This document shows positions 30,418-40,875 of a stretch of DNA of 64,000 bases, piece by piece (position 1 is the first letter of the stretch; the number at the start of each line of letters is the position of its first letter). The translations under genes and the position numbers were made by a program. Source of the DNA: Thermotoga sp. SG1 (lineage in GTDB: Bacteria; Thermotogota; Thermotogae; Thermotogales; Thermotogaceae); the NCBI RefSeq assembly GCF_002865985.1, contig NZ_LNDD01000002.1:1-64000 (forward strand), given 5' to 3'. The notes under the pieces are model-generated. The model was given only the letters and a program-made list of their open reading frames with translations. It was not told where the DNA came from and did not search any database.

Positions 30418-32583
30418 TTGAGCGACACAGAGAGGGAGGAAATAGTTCTGGGTGCTCTCATTCACGATGTGGGAAAGGTTGTGAGAAGAGCGGAAAAAAG
30501 CGCAGAAAAACATCAACTGGCAGGGTATGATTTCACAAACAAAGCAAAGAAGTTTGCAAAGTTCCAAAAATACATACACTATCACCATGAAAAAGATCTT
30601 AAAGAAAAGAAGTTAGATGATGAAAAGGTTTGGTATGTGTGCTTTGCGGACAATCTGTCCAGCAGTGAAAGAATGACTGAGGGAGGCAGGTTCAACGAAC
30701 ATCGCAGGATAGAAAATCTTCTTTCAAAGATTCCTGAAAAGGAAAACGCAAGAAAGCCTACCTACTTCCCCGTTAAGTCCGCAGACAGAATAACAGAGGC
30801 TGTCACTGAAATGGAAGAAGAAGAGAAAAGTCACATTGATCTTTATGAATCGTTCGTTAAAGATGCAGAGAAGATAACCCTATCTCCAGATGATGTGAAT
30901 TTCCTTGTGTACAAGTATTTCTCCTTCATTCCTCAGGAAACCAAAGTGGAAGGAGACATGGATATTTCTCTCTACGACCATTTGAAGGTCACGGCCATGC
31001 TCGCCATTTCCCTGTACGATTACGCGAAGGAAAATAACCTAACGTTCCGAACTTACGATGAGATGAAGAACTATTTCAAAAATCCCGCTGTGAAACCCTT
31101 CCTCCTTGTGGGAGGAGACGTTTCTGGAATACAGAACTTCATCGCCAGTGTTTCTTCAAAGGGAGCTCTCAGGTCTTACAGAGGAAGGAGTTTCTTCATA
31201 GAAATCCTTCAAGAAGTTGTTGTGGATGAGATTCTTGAAAGAACGGGCTTTTACAGAACGAACGTTCACTTCATAGGCGGTGGTCACTTCTATATTGTTC
31301 TTTCCAACACAGAAAAGGTGAAGAAGGCTCTTGAAGGTATCAGAAAGGAGCTGAACGCCTGGTTTAGAAAGAAAGGGCTTTCACTCCATCTTGTGATGGA
31401 ATACACACAGTTTTCAGCGAATGATGTCAGCGACATGAAAAATATCTTCGATGACATAGTAAAGAAGGTGAACCTGAGAAAACTCAGAATGTACACAGAA
31501 GAAGACCTCGAAGAACTTTTCCCGGACGATCTTTCTTCGATTACAGAAAGGGGAAGTTTTACGTGTAAAGTGTGTGGAAACAGGGTTGAAAAGCTCTTCA
31601 CCCTAGGCGATAGTGAAGAAGAAATAGCCTGTGATTTCTGCAGAGAAATGTACGAACTCGGAAAAGATCTTCTCAAGAAAGATCACGTTTATATCGTTGA
31701 AAAGGAAAATGGAAAGTTCGAGATCTTCGACAAACACTTCGAGTTCTCTAAAAAACCAGAAAAAGGTGCTTACAAAATAAGAGACATATATCAGTTCTCA
31801 GAAAACGAAGAAAACGTCAGAAGAATCCAGGTGATAACGTATTTCGAGCACCAAGAGTTCGAGGAGATCGCAAAAGAAGCACCTGGAAAGAAGATAGCAA
31901 GCCTTCTTGTTGACGTTGACAATCTGGGAAGGATCTTTCGTGATGGTCTTAAAAGAAAAACCCTTTCAAGATACAGCACACTTTCAAGGCTCATGAGTTT
32001 CTTCTTCAAAGAAAGGGTTGAAAAAATTGTCGAGGGAAAAAACGTAATGGTGATCTATTCTGGAGGAGACGACCTCTACCTTGTTGGAGGCTGGAACGAT
32101 GTGCTCGATGTTGCTAAACAATTGAGAGAGGAGTTTTCGAAGTTTACGACGAACGACTTCATCACCTTCTCTGCAGGCTATGTTATAACAGACGAAAAAA
32201 CGAGTATGAGACTCATAAGAGAGATGTCCGAAAGGGCAGAAAGTTCTGCAAAAAGATCAGGAAAGAACAGCATCGCATTCTCGAGCAAAAACTACTATGC
32301 CGTTAGCTGGGAGATGTTCTTCAAAATGTACGAAGTTTATTCGGAGTTGAAGGAACTTGCAACGAAAGTGGACAGAAGCGTTATCAGGAAGGCTCTCAAA
32401 CTCACACAAGAGGACACCCCTCTCAACAGAGCCTTTCTTGCCTACATAGAAGCAAGAGAGAACAAAGAAGAGGACAAAAGAGTGGCCAGTCTGACAAGAG
32501 AAAAACTCGAAGAACTCGGAGAAGACAGTTTGAACGTAATTCTCCAGTTTGTAGATCTTCTTGCAAGGAAAAAGGAGGGATGA
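30418..32583 (+). CDS. csm1: Type III-A Cas10/Csm1, HD nuclease and cyclase subunit
   Basis: 721 residues, TTG start after GGGGGTGA. N-terminal HD nuclease ALIHDVGKVV (H16-D17), first palm GGDVSGIQNFI, a treble-clef zinc site CKVCGN / CDFCREM (~381-412), and the second palm with intact YSGGDDLYLVG (GGDD at about 549-552). It should cut single-stranded DNA and make cyclic oligoadenylate from ATP when the Csm complex finds target RNA. The helical C-terminal domain follows. First gene of csm1-5, spaced 3 bases from csm2. Confidence 0.95.
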   Translation: MSDTEREEIVLGALIHDVGKVVRRAEKSAEKHQLAGYDFTNKAKKFAKFQKYIHYHHEKDLKEKKLDDEKVWYVCFADNLSSSERMTEGGRFNEHRRIENLLSKIPEKENARKPTYFPVKSADRITEAVTEMEEEEKSHIDLYESFVKDAEKITLSPDDVNFLVYKYFSFIPQETKVEGDMDISLYDHLKVTAMLAISLYDYAKENNLTFRTYDEMKNYFKNPAVKPFLLVGGDVSGIQNFIASVSSKGALRSYRGRSFFIEILQEVVVDEILERTGFYRTNVHFIGGGHFYIVLSNTEKVKKALEGIRKELNAWFRKKGLSLHLVMEYTQFSANDVSDMKNIFDDIVKKVNLRKLRMYTEEDLEELFPDDLSSITERGSFTCKVCGNRVEKLFTLGDSEEEIACDFCREMYELGKDLLKKDHVYIVEKENGKFEIFDKHFEFSKKPEKGAYKIRDIYQFSENEENVRRIQVITYFEHQEFEEIAKEAPGKKIASLLVDVDNLGRIFRDGLKRKTLSRYSTLSRLMSFFFKERVEKIVEGKNVMVIYSGGDDLYLVGGWNDVLDVAKQLREEFSKFTTNDFITFSAGYVITDEKTSMRLIREMSERAESSAKRSGKNSIAFSSKNYYAVSWEMFFKMYEVYSELKELATKVDRSVIRKALKLTQEDTPLNRAFLAYIEARENKEEDKRVASLTREKLEELGEDSLNVILQFVDLLARKKEG

Positions 32584-32586
32584 GAC

Positions 32587-32988
32587 GTGGAGGTTTCTCT
32601 CAAAAGCGATTTGATGGATCTTGTGAAAAAGGCAGAGGAGATTGGGAAAAACCTTTCCAACACAAACCAACTCAGAAAATTCCACGGACACCTGACAAAG
32701 ATATGGAGCAAGTACGCTTACAACAGAAGAAAGTACAGTCAGAACCAGCAAGCATTCAAAGAGGATATTCTGAATGAAGTCCATTTCATGAAGATATTTC
32801 TTGCTTATCAGGCCGGCAGGGGTGTTTCCGAAGACATCAAAAAACTCAGAAAAGTTCTTGAACCACTCATAGATGAGATAAAAACGCCAGAAGATTTCGA
32901 GAAATTCAAAAAGTTCTACGATGCAGTTCTTGCGTACCACAAGTTCTATTCTGAAACCGCAAGGAATAGCAGATCAGTGAGAAAGTGA
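32587..32988 (+). CDS. csm2: Type III-A Csm2 small subunit
   Basis: 133 residues, all alpha-helical and basic (LRKFHGHLTKIWSKYAYNRRKYSQNQ; FLAYQAGRGVSEDIKKL), as expected for the Csm2 small subunit that lines the crRNA-target duplex. GTG start after GGAGGGATGAG. Position between csm1 and csm3 confirms it. Confidence 0.88.
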   Translation: MEVSLKSDLMDLVKKAEEIGKNLSNTNQLRKFHGHLTKIWSKYAYNRRKYSQNQQAFKEDILNEVHFMKIFLAYQAGRGVSEDIKKLRKVLEPLIDEIKTPEDFEKFKKFYDAVLAYHKFYSETARNSRSVRK

Positions 32989-33001
32989 GGAGGGATGAGC
33001 G

Positions 33002-33772
33002 GTGGAGAGACCGATTCATGGAAAGTACATTATAAAAGGAAAGATCATCTTAAAAACAGGTCTCAGAGTGGGTGGTCAAGAACTCGGTGTGAACATCGGA
33101 GGAGTTGATAATCCTGTTATCAGAAATCCTCTTACCGGCGAACCTTACATTCCAGGAAGCTCCATAAAGGGAAAGATGAGAAGTCTGATGGAAAGATTGA
33201 AAAATAAGGATCTCGTACCTATAGTTGATGGGAGTACTAAGATAAGTATTCACATTTGCAAAGAAAAAGATTGTGAGATATGTCGCCTTTTTGGAGCATC
33301 TGGAAAATTAGATAATGAGAAGAGGATAAGCATTCCTTCTCGTCTTATCGTAAGAGATGCCTTTCTCACGGAAGAGTCGAAAGACAGACTCCTCAACATG
33401 GAAACAGATCTTCCATATACGGAATGGAAAACAGAAAACGCTCTTGATAGGGTCACATGCAGTGCTGTTCCAAGACCGGTCGAAAGAGTTCCTGCAGGTG
33501 CAGAATTTGAATTTGAAATTGTTTACACTGCAGAGAACAAAGAACATATAAAAGAAGACCTTGAAAACATAGCAACCGCACTTGAACTCGTCGAAGACGA
33601 CTATCTTGGGGGAAGTGGAAGCAGAGGATACGGGAAGGTTGAGTTCAAAATAGAAGAGTTGATCTTCAAGAGTTCAGACTACTACCTTGGAAAAGAAGAT
33701 CCAAAATCGAAAACTCTTAAAGGAGATATCGAAGACTTCAAGAAAGCTATCTCTGAACTTGTGAAAGGGTGA
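33002..33772 (+). CDS. csm3: Type III-A Csm3 (Cas7-like backbone RNase)
   Basis: 256 residues. RAMP fold: KGKIILKTGLRVGG, IPGSSIKGKMRSLMERL, the GASG motif within CRLFGASGK, and the glycine-rich loop LGGSGSRGYGKVEF. D34-region GVDNPVIRNP probably holds the conserved aspartate that cleaves target RNA every six bases. The zinc-like pair CKEKDCEIC is present. GTG start after GAGGAGGGATGAG. Confidence 0.93.
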   Translation: MERPIHGKYIIKGKIILKTGLRVGGQELGVNIGGVDNPVIRNPLTGEPYIPGSSIKGKMRSLMERLKNKDLVPIVDGSTKISIHICKEKDCEICRLFGASGKLDNEKRISIPSRLIVRDAFLTEESKDRLLNMETDLPYTEWKTENALDRVTCSAVPRPVERVPAGAEFEFEIVYTAENKEHIKEDLENIATALELVEDDYLGGSGSRGYGKVEFKIEELIFKSSDYYLGKEDPKSKTLKGDIEDFKKAISELVKG

Positions 33773-33777
33773 TAGAA

Positions 33778-34665
33778 GTGCGCCTTCTTGTGAAAATGAA
33801 TTTCCGGGGTGGTTTCAGGGTGGGAAGGGGGGATGAATCCGATTCCACCCTCCCCACCATTCACTCTGATACCATCTACGGGGCTATTGTGTATCATGCG
33901 TTTAAACATTCGGATAAAGCAGAAGATTTTGCAAAAAATCTAAAGGTTTCCTCCCTTATTTTCCTTAAAAAATCTGACAAAAAAGAGCGCCTTCTTGTTC
34001 CAAAGCCTCTTTCGTACAACGTTCTTGATCCAGAGGATGAAGACAGCAAGAAGGGAGACTTCAAGAAATTGAAAAAAGCGAACTATGTATTTCTGGACAG
34101 TCTTAAGGATTACACATCGATAGAAAAGGCAATGGAATCTGTATGTGAAGAGTCTCCGGTAGAAGTTTCAAGAATACCAAGAAACACTCTGGACAGAGTC
34201 ACAAACTCTTCAAACCTTTATTTTGTTGAGGTTGCTTTTGTAAAAGAAAGCTTCACACCAGTTGTACTGGCGGAGTTTCCAGACGAATACGAGGAATTAT
34301 TCAAGGCTTCTGTGAGATCTCTTGGTGACAGCGGACTTGGTGGAGATTCAACTTACGGATACGGTTTGTTCGATGCAGACTTTGAAGAAGCTCCCTTTCT
34401 TTCGGAAGAAGGAAAATACTATCTTTCTCTGTCTCTTTTTATACCTTCTGTTGAAGAAAGAAGAAGATTGAACGAAGGCTTCTACAAAGTGGTAAGAAGA
34501 AGAGGCGTGAAAAAAGACGTTATGAAGGTTAAAAAAGAACTCCACTATATCCAAGAAGGTTCCGTATTTCCTTTCAAACCTGTGGGCCGTGGGGTGTTGA
34601 AGATAGAAGATTATTTCGTTCAGACCTCACCACTCTGTGTGGCATTCGGTGGTGATGCATCATGA
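33778..34665 (+). CDS. csm4: Type III-A Csm4 (Cas5-like)
   Basis: About 295 residues. RAMP protein with MNFRGGFRVGRG, SDTIYGAIVYHAF and the glycine-rich GDSGLGGDSTYGYGLF; it binds the 5' handle of the crRNA and docks to Csm1. Start chosen at GTG 33778 because AAAGGGTGAT then has normal spacing; GTG 33769, which overlaps the csm3 stop, is the alternative. Overlaps csm5 by 4 bases. Confidence 0.9.
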   Translation: MRLLVKMNFRGGFRVGRGDESDSTLPTIHSDTIYGAIVYHAFKHSDKAEDFAKNLKVSSLIFLKKSDKKERLLVPKPLSYNVLDPEDEDSKKGDFKKLKKANYVFLDSLKDYTSIEKAMESVCEESPVEVSRIPRNTLDRVTNSSNLYFVEVAFVKESFTPVVLAEFPDEYEELFKASVRSLGDSGLGGDSTYGYGLFDADFEEAPFLSEEGKYYLSLSLFIPSVEERRRLNEGFYKVVRRRGVKKDVMKVKKELHYIQEGSVFPFKPVGRGVLKIEDYFVQTSPLCVAFGGDAS

Positions 34666-35786
34666 AAGTAATCCTCCAAACCCTCACACCGCTTCACATA
34701 GGAAGTGGAGAAAAGTACCCACCTTGCAATCTCGTTGTGCTTGGAAGTGGTGAAAGAAAAAACCATGCGGTAAGACTCAAAACAAGAAAATTTCTTGAAA
34801 TTTTCGCCAAGCACAAAGAACTCAAAGATTCTCTTTCAACTCCTCTCACTCCATCTATCGCTGGTGATTTAACTGACGGCATTTTCTACGAAGTGAGCCT
34901 TTATTCAGATTTTAAAACCAGAAAAAGAGCTCCCGAAATATTGGAGTTGATCCATCATCCAGACGGAACCGTCTACATTCCCGGAAGTTCTCTGAAAGGA
35001 GCCATTAGACTTGCACTGACATGGTACGTCTTGAAGAACAACAAAAAATATCTTGAAAAGTTTCGTGAAAATGTCAGGCAAGATATTTCAAATCGAAGAA
35101 GAAATTTTTTCAGAACACGTAAATTCTTAGATGAACTGTTTAGATTCGACCACCAAAACATCAACAGCGATTACTTTCGTTTCTTGAGAATTTCTGATTC
35201 TGAAAGAATAGTCGCACAGGTTGTTGTCCATGATGTTGGTGTGTTTTACATGGCCCGTCCAAATAACAATCCAAGAACATTTCCCGTGGAGTTTGTGCCT
35301 ATCAAAAAGGAATTCAAGTTTGATATAACCTTTGCAAAGGACGATTACAGATATTTCCTTGAAGAAACAAGGAAGCGTTACAAAGTGGATCTTCCAGAAA
35401 GCCTCGAAGAGATTTTGAAGATCGTTGATGATTTCTACACAGAGGTGTTCAAATTTGAAAAAGAGCGTTTCGAAAAGGCAAAAGAAAACTTCAAAAACAT
35501 AGACACTGAAAAGATAGAAAAAAGGTTTGAACAGATAGAAAAGGCAAAGAAGGAAAATACCTTTCTGATTCACGTAGGATACGGTGGAGGACTCATGGCA
35601 AACTCTCTGTTCATTTTGCTCGACGAAGAGACAAGAAAAAGGGTGAGAAACATCATAAAGAATCACGGAAACGACGAAGCGCCTCTCACAAGGAGATATC
35701 TTGTCCAAGAAGAGAATAGAAGTTACAAACTCATCTCTCCCATAGGGTGGTGTGTTCTGTGGTTGGAAGGTTCCCAGTCTACGTAG
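34662..35786 (+). CDS. csm5: Type III-A Csm5 (Cas7-like, 3' end of the complex)
   Basis: 374 residues. RAMP protein with LQTLTPLHIGSGEKYPPCNLV at the start and YIPGSSLKGAIRLALTWYVL; the second half contains long charged helices and HVGYGGGLMANSLFILL, the glycine-rich loop. It caps the Csm backbone and helps mature the crRNA 3' end. It overlaps the next gene by 40 bases. Confidence 0.9.
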   Translation: MKVILQTLTPLHIGSGEKYPPCNLVVLGSGERKNHAVRLKTRKFLEIFAKHKELKDSLSTPLTPSIAGDLTDGIFYEVSLYSDFKTRKRAPEILELIHHPDGTVYIPGSSLKGAIRLALTWYVLKNNKKYLEKFRENVRQDISNRRRNFFRTRKFLDELFRFDHQNINSDYFRFLRISDSERIVAQVVVHDVGVFYMARPNNNPRTFPVEFVPIKKEFKFDITFAKDDYRYFLEETRKRYKVDLPESLEEILKIVDDFYTEVFKFEKERFEKAKENFKNIDTEKIEKRFEQIEKAKKENTFLIHVGYGGGLMANSLFILLDEETRKRVRNIIKNHGNDEAPLTRRYLVQEENRSYKLISPIGWCVLWLEGSQST

Positions 35787-36331
35787 AAGAGGAACTCTCC
35801 GGTGAGAAAAAGTGGGAGTTCGTTCTTTCAAAAATCGAGTCGATCGATCCAGCGGTTGCATCCTTCATAGAAGAAGCACCCGATGGGACGTTTCGTGTGA
35901 TAGGCCCTTTCAGGGTGAGGAGCGGGTATGCACTTGTTCTCTCCTCACCCCTTTCTTCACTTTTTCGTTTCCTCGTTCTCAACGTCCCGCGCGTGATGAA
36001 TGCCGTCGTGAAACCCGAAAGAGCGTACGTTGAAATCTACGACAAAAAGACCCTCTTTGAAGATCCAGGTGTGTTTGCTTTGAAGGTAAAAGGTGTAAAT
36101 TCCTTTTCTTTGAAACAACTCAAAGAGGACATGAAGCTCTTTCTAGGAGAAGAAATCGAGCCAAATTTCCTCCCTGTTTCCGCGAAAAATCTTAAAAGTG
36201 GCCTTGTCGTCACTTTGAGAACGCTAGATCCTCAAACAACGGCTCTTGTGAGACTTTCAAGACTGTGTGGTGTGGGAAAAAACAGAAGGCTTGGACTGGG
36301 AGATGTGGAAGTTTACAGGGTTGTTGAATGA
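35747..36331 (+). CDS. Csm-operon RAMP/Cas6-like protein
   Basis: 194 residues, GTG start (35747 or 35756) inside the end of csm5. The C-terminal RLSRLCGVGKNRRLGLGDVEV is the glycine-rich loop of RAMP/Cas6 proteins (compare GFGEKNSMGFG of cas6 at 19215). The N-terminal half (FRVIGPFRVRSGYALVLSSPL; IYDKKTLFEDPG) looks like a shortened ferredoxin fold. It may be an accessory RAMP of the Csm complex or a decayed second Cas6; no obvious catalytic histidine is visible. Last gene of the csm operon. Confidence 0.65.
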   Translation: MVCSVVGRFPVYVEEELSGEKKWEFVLSKIESIDPAVASFIEEAPDGTFRVIGPFRVRSGYALVLSSPLSSLFRFLVLNVPRVMNAVVKPERAYVEIYDKKTLFEDPGVFALKVKGVNSFSLKQLKEDMKLFLGEEIEPNFLPVSAKNLKSGLVVTLRTLDPQTTALVRLSRLCGVGKNRRLGLGDVEVYRVVE

Positions 36332-36501
36332 GAAACGCTTTCCCTCCCTTTTACTTTTTAAAGCCTTTCCTGCCTGAAGTTTCCCGGGGTTGCCTCCGTT
36401 AGAGCATATCTACCAGGTTCTATTCTCTCCATCAAAAAACTCAACCTGCCGTGCAAGAAAGAATGGGAGAGGACCAATGTGCAAAGAGGAGGTCAGATAT
36501 C

Positions 36502-36906
36502 ATGAAGAAGGGATTTGTCTTTCTTGGATTGGTTGTTGCTGCGTTGCTTCTGGTTACTTCCTGCGTGTCGTCCAGTTCTGGTCCTTCTATTCCTGTTATA
36601 AAAGGAAGATGGGAAAGTCAGACATTTACGGGTGATTTTGACAACAATGGGACGGTAGAATCAATGAAATTTGTCCTGGTCGTTGAACAACAAGACGGAT
36701 TCAGTTTTACGGGTAGATTCGGTGCAAACAGCATGGGAATAGATATCCTTTTAGATATAACTGGTACTATAGACCAGTACGGGTACTTAACAATCAGGCT
36801 CACTGGATTCGAGAATGCAACACCATTAACTGGAAGATACGAAAGTGGAAAGATAAAGATCTACTATCCTCAATACGGTGAAATAGTGCTTTTTAAAACC
36901 TCCTAG
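36502..36906 (+). CDS. Hypothetical lipoprotein
   Basis: 134 residues from ATG 36502 (AGGAGGT 8 bases upstream; an earlier frame start at 36451 has no ribosome site). MKKGFVFLGLVVAALLLVTSC is a lipoprotein signal with lipobox LVTSC, then a serine-rich linker. The mature part (IKGRWESQTFTGDFDNNG, VVEQQDGFSFTGRFG, LTIRLTGFENATPLTGRYE) is a small beta-barrel-like repeat domain. Function unknown. It ends 2 bases from the convergent DUF5685 gene. Confidence 0.8.
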   Translation: MKKGFVFLGLVVAALLLVTSCVSSSSGPSIPVIKGRWESQTFTGDFDNNGTVESMKFVLVVEQQDGFSFTGRFGANSMGIDILLDITGTIDQYGYLTIRLTGFENATPLTGRYESGKIKIYYPQYGEIVLFKTS

Positions 36907-36908
36907 CC

Positions 36909-37702
36909 TCAACTACATTTTCCCTTTTCTTTCAAAATTTGCTCTGTTACAACCGGTATCCCAAGGTACACTATGTTATCAAGAATTGGCTTGTTTCTCC
37001 TTATATCCAGAAGATCGTACGTCTTCCAGATTTCGTTGACACAGCTTTCGAGAATGCTCTTTGTAGCGGCCTTTGCTTTTTCAAAATCTCTGTACTCTTC
37101 GACGAGGGGGTTGTATACCCCCTTCTTTTTATCCTTCTCGAAATCATCGAACGCGTCAACGATGTAGAGCCACTCTCCAAGGTACGTACCAAGATAGTAA
37201 AGGATTCTCTTTTGTTTTTCTTCTTCAACGGTCGATTCCAGGATCTTTCCAAGTATTCTTCCCTGCTCTTTTGCGAGTTCTTCAAAATTTGCCTTTTTTC
37301 TTTCAAGCGAGTAGAATTCGTTAAAGAGTTTCGATATTTCTGGATCTTTTTTCAAAAAGGATTTGATCAGAAGATAAATTGGATTTTTTGTGTCTAGGTA
37401 GTTATCTTTCATCTTCTCAGAAAGAAGCGCCACAAAAATTTCCGCAACACGGTTTATAGATTCAGATTGGTAGTATTCCACCTTTTTCAAGGTGAAGAAA
37501 CAGAAGTTTTTCTTTTTCTCTACATGCTCACCTTTCAGACTCGAAAGAAGAAGAGAAAGTGAAGCTGCCTCGTAGGTGAGAAGAAATCTTGGAACGATAG
37601 AATATCTCTTCAGAGCACGGCAGATCCCGCAGTAGTATCTTCGAAACTCTTCGTATTCTTTAACCTTGAGCTCACACTTCAATGGTTTGATATATCCAAA
37701 CA

Positions 37703-37706
<4 letters not shown>
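36909..37706 (-). CDS. DUF5685 family protein
   Basis: 265 residues. Starts MMFGYIKPLKCELKVKEYEEFRRYYCGICRALK, the family hallmark with a CX2C pair; then mostly helical, with FLLTYEAASLSLLLSSL and EWLYIVDAFDDFEKDKKKGVYNPL resembling an all-helical metal- or prenyl-synthase-like bundle. Function unknown. It overlaps the membrane protein upstream by 4 bases and travels with a J-domain protein, so the three genes form one unit. Confidence 0.78.
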
Positions 37707-39152
<1,446 letters not shown>

Positions 39153-40666
39153 GTTTCAATACTTCCTTAGAGGTATGGAAACTCTTTACCCTACTCAATG
39201 ATTATCTATTACGATCAAAGTTTCAATACTTCCTTAGAGGTATGGAAACGCGGTAATCAAATTTTGCAAGCACTCAGAGAACAGGGTTTGGGTTTCAATA
39301 CTTCCTTAGAGGTATGGAAACACAGCTGTTTTCTGTAAATTCTCCTGAATTCTTTTTTCGTTTCAATACTTCCTTAGAGGTATGGAAACTGTCCTCTTGT
39401 GTGACTTCCAGTAGCAAAGATTCCTTGTTTCAATACTTCCTTAGAGGTATGGAAACTTAATACAACTGACGGTGACGTGCAAGTGACTGGGAACGTTTCA
39501 ATACTTCCTTAGAGGTATGGAAACGTGATGGAGATATTATTCTTGTTTGTAAGCTCAAGTGTTTCAATACTTCCTTAGAGGTATGGAAACTCTAACAGGG
39601 AATATAGTACACTAAGAAAATATATAGTTTCAATACTTCCTTAGAGGTATGGAAACAAGATTATTAAACCTCCGCTTCGTTCGGTTCCAAAAGTTTCAAT
39701 ACTTCCTTAGAGGTATGGAAACTACTTTGTCTGATGAGATAGCCGATATCCTTGCGAAGTTTCAATACTTCCTTAGAGGTATGGAAACGATATCGGAAAC
39801 CGGCTTAGGATGGGCGTTTTGAAAGTGTTTCAATACTTCCTTAGAGGTATGGAAACATTTCCACCCATCCTTCACCATCTAAATAGCCCGCATCTTGTTT
39901 CAATACTTCCTTAGAGGTATGGAAACAACAGAAGCCCTATACCCTGTGATAGTGATGTAACTTGTTTCAATACTTCCTTAGAGGTATGGAAACTTGGTGG
40001 TGTAAAGATAGAAGCGCAAGCTGCTCCAAGTTTCAATACTTCCTTAGAGGTATGGAAACCAGATAAAAGAACTATCAGAAATACAAGACGCACGAGGTTT
40101 CAATACTTCCTTAGAGGTATGGAAACTCGAAGAAGGAGACATCGTCGTTTGTGTCGTCGGGGGGTTTCAATACTTCCTTAGAGGTATGGAAACTCCCTTG
40201 AGGAGTCTGTCAGTCTTGCCAGTTCGTTTAGTTTCAATACTTCCTTAGAGGTATGGAAACTAGCATTTTCCAAGATCCCTAGCATATGCTTTCCCAGTTT
40301 CAATACTTCCTTAGAGGTATGGAAACCACTATTAGAAACACCGATATCACACATTATAGAGGAATGTTTCAATACTTCCTTAGAGGTATGGAAACATATA
40401 TTCATAATCTTCGTTGTGCCAGTTGAAGTTTTGTTTCAATACTTCCTTAGAGGTATGGAAACGGAGTAGACGTACCCGTGAATAGAACTGAAACCACACG
40501 TTTCAATACTTCCTTAGAGGTATGGAAACTTGGGGCGTGGTGGGCATGGGTTAATCATCAAGTGTATGTGTTTCAATACTTCCTTAGAGGTATGGAAACT
40601 AGCATCGTTGAAGTAATCTTGCAATTTCTGGAGCTAGTTTCAATACTTCCTTAGAGGTATGGACAT
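39153..40666 (+). CRISPR. CRISPR array, 23 repeats and 22 spacers
   Basis: A 30-base repeat beginning GTTTCAATACTTCCTTAGAG and ending GTATGGAAAC. Repeat 1 is 39153-39182; the repeats I read through to 40570-40599 are identical, and the 23rd (40637-40666) ends GGACAT instead of GGAAAC. Spacers are 36-42 bases and all differ by eye. A degenerate last repeat at the right and a promoter at the left show that new spacers enter at the left and transcription runs rightward. The repeat class fits the I-B/III systems of Thermotoga, with Cas6 (19215) as processor. Confidence 0.99.
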
Positions 40667-40685
40667 TGTCGATAAGAAGGAGGGT

Positions 40686-40716
40686 AGCCTCAATCCTTCC
40701 TTTTTGGGTATAGGCA
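40686..40716 (+). repeat. Decayed CRISPR repeat beyond the array end
   Basis: GCCTCAATCCTTCCTTTTTG followed by GGTATAGGCAC keeps the order and spacing of the repeat with several changes. It lies 20 bases after the last recognisable repeat and suggests an older, eroded tail. Confidence 0.6.
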
Positions 40717-40729
40717 CCGAACTTTTTGG

Positions 40730-40748
40730 CGGAAAATGTGCCTAAAAA
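40730..40748 (+). repeat. Degenerate fifth copy of the 19-base element
   Basis: CGGAAAATGTGCCTAAAAA differs from copy 4 (29927) by three transitions in 19 bases and is also followed by an AT-AGAAACA tail like CATGGAACA there. It is 128 bases upstream of cas8b, first gene of the I-B/III-B operon. Confidence 0.45.
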
Positions 40749-40875
40749 TATAGAAACAAAGACGAAAACGAAAAACTTCAAAGACTGGGTGGAATTGTTC
40801 GAAAACGAAAGGTTAAAACAGCAAACAATACAAACAGAGCTGGTTCATTGAAAAGAATTTACTGGGGGGATCGAG

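Noticed and set aside
36332-36501. Extra gene or RNA between the csm operon and the lipoprotein gene
   Set aside because: Only 170 bases, with no stem, ribosome site or frame beyond that of the lipoprotein; I see nothing in it.
39911-40405. Minus-strand open frames across the CRISPR array with repeated FHTSKEVLK segments
   Set aside because: They are translations of the CRISPR repeat itself; no ribosome sites, and spacer parts differ in every unit.
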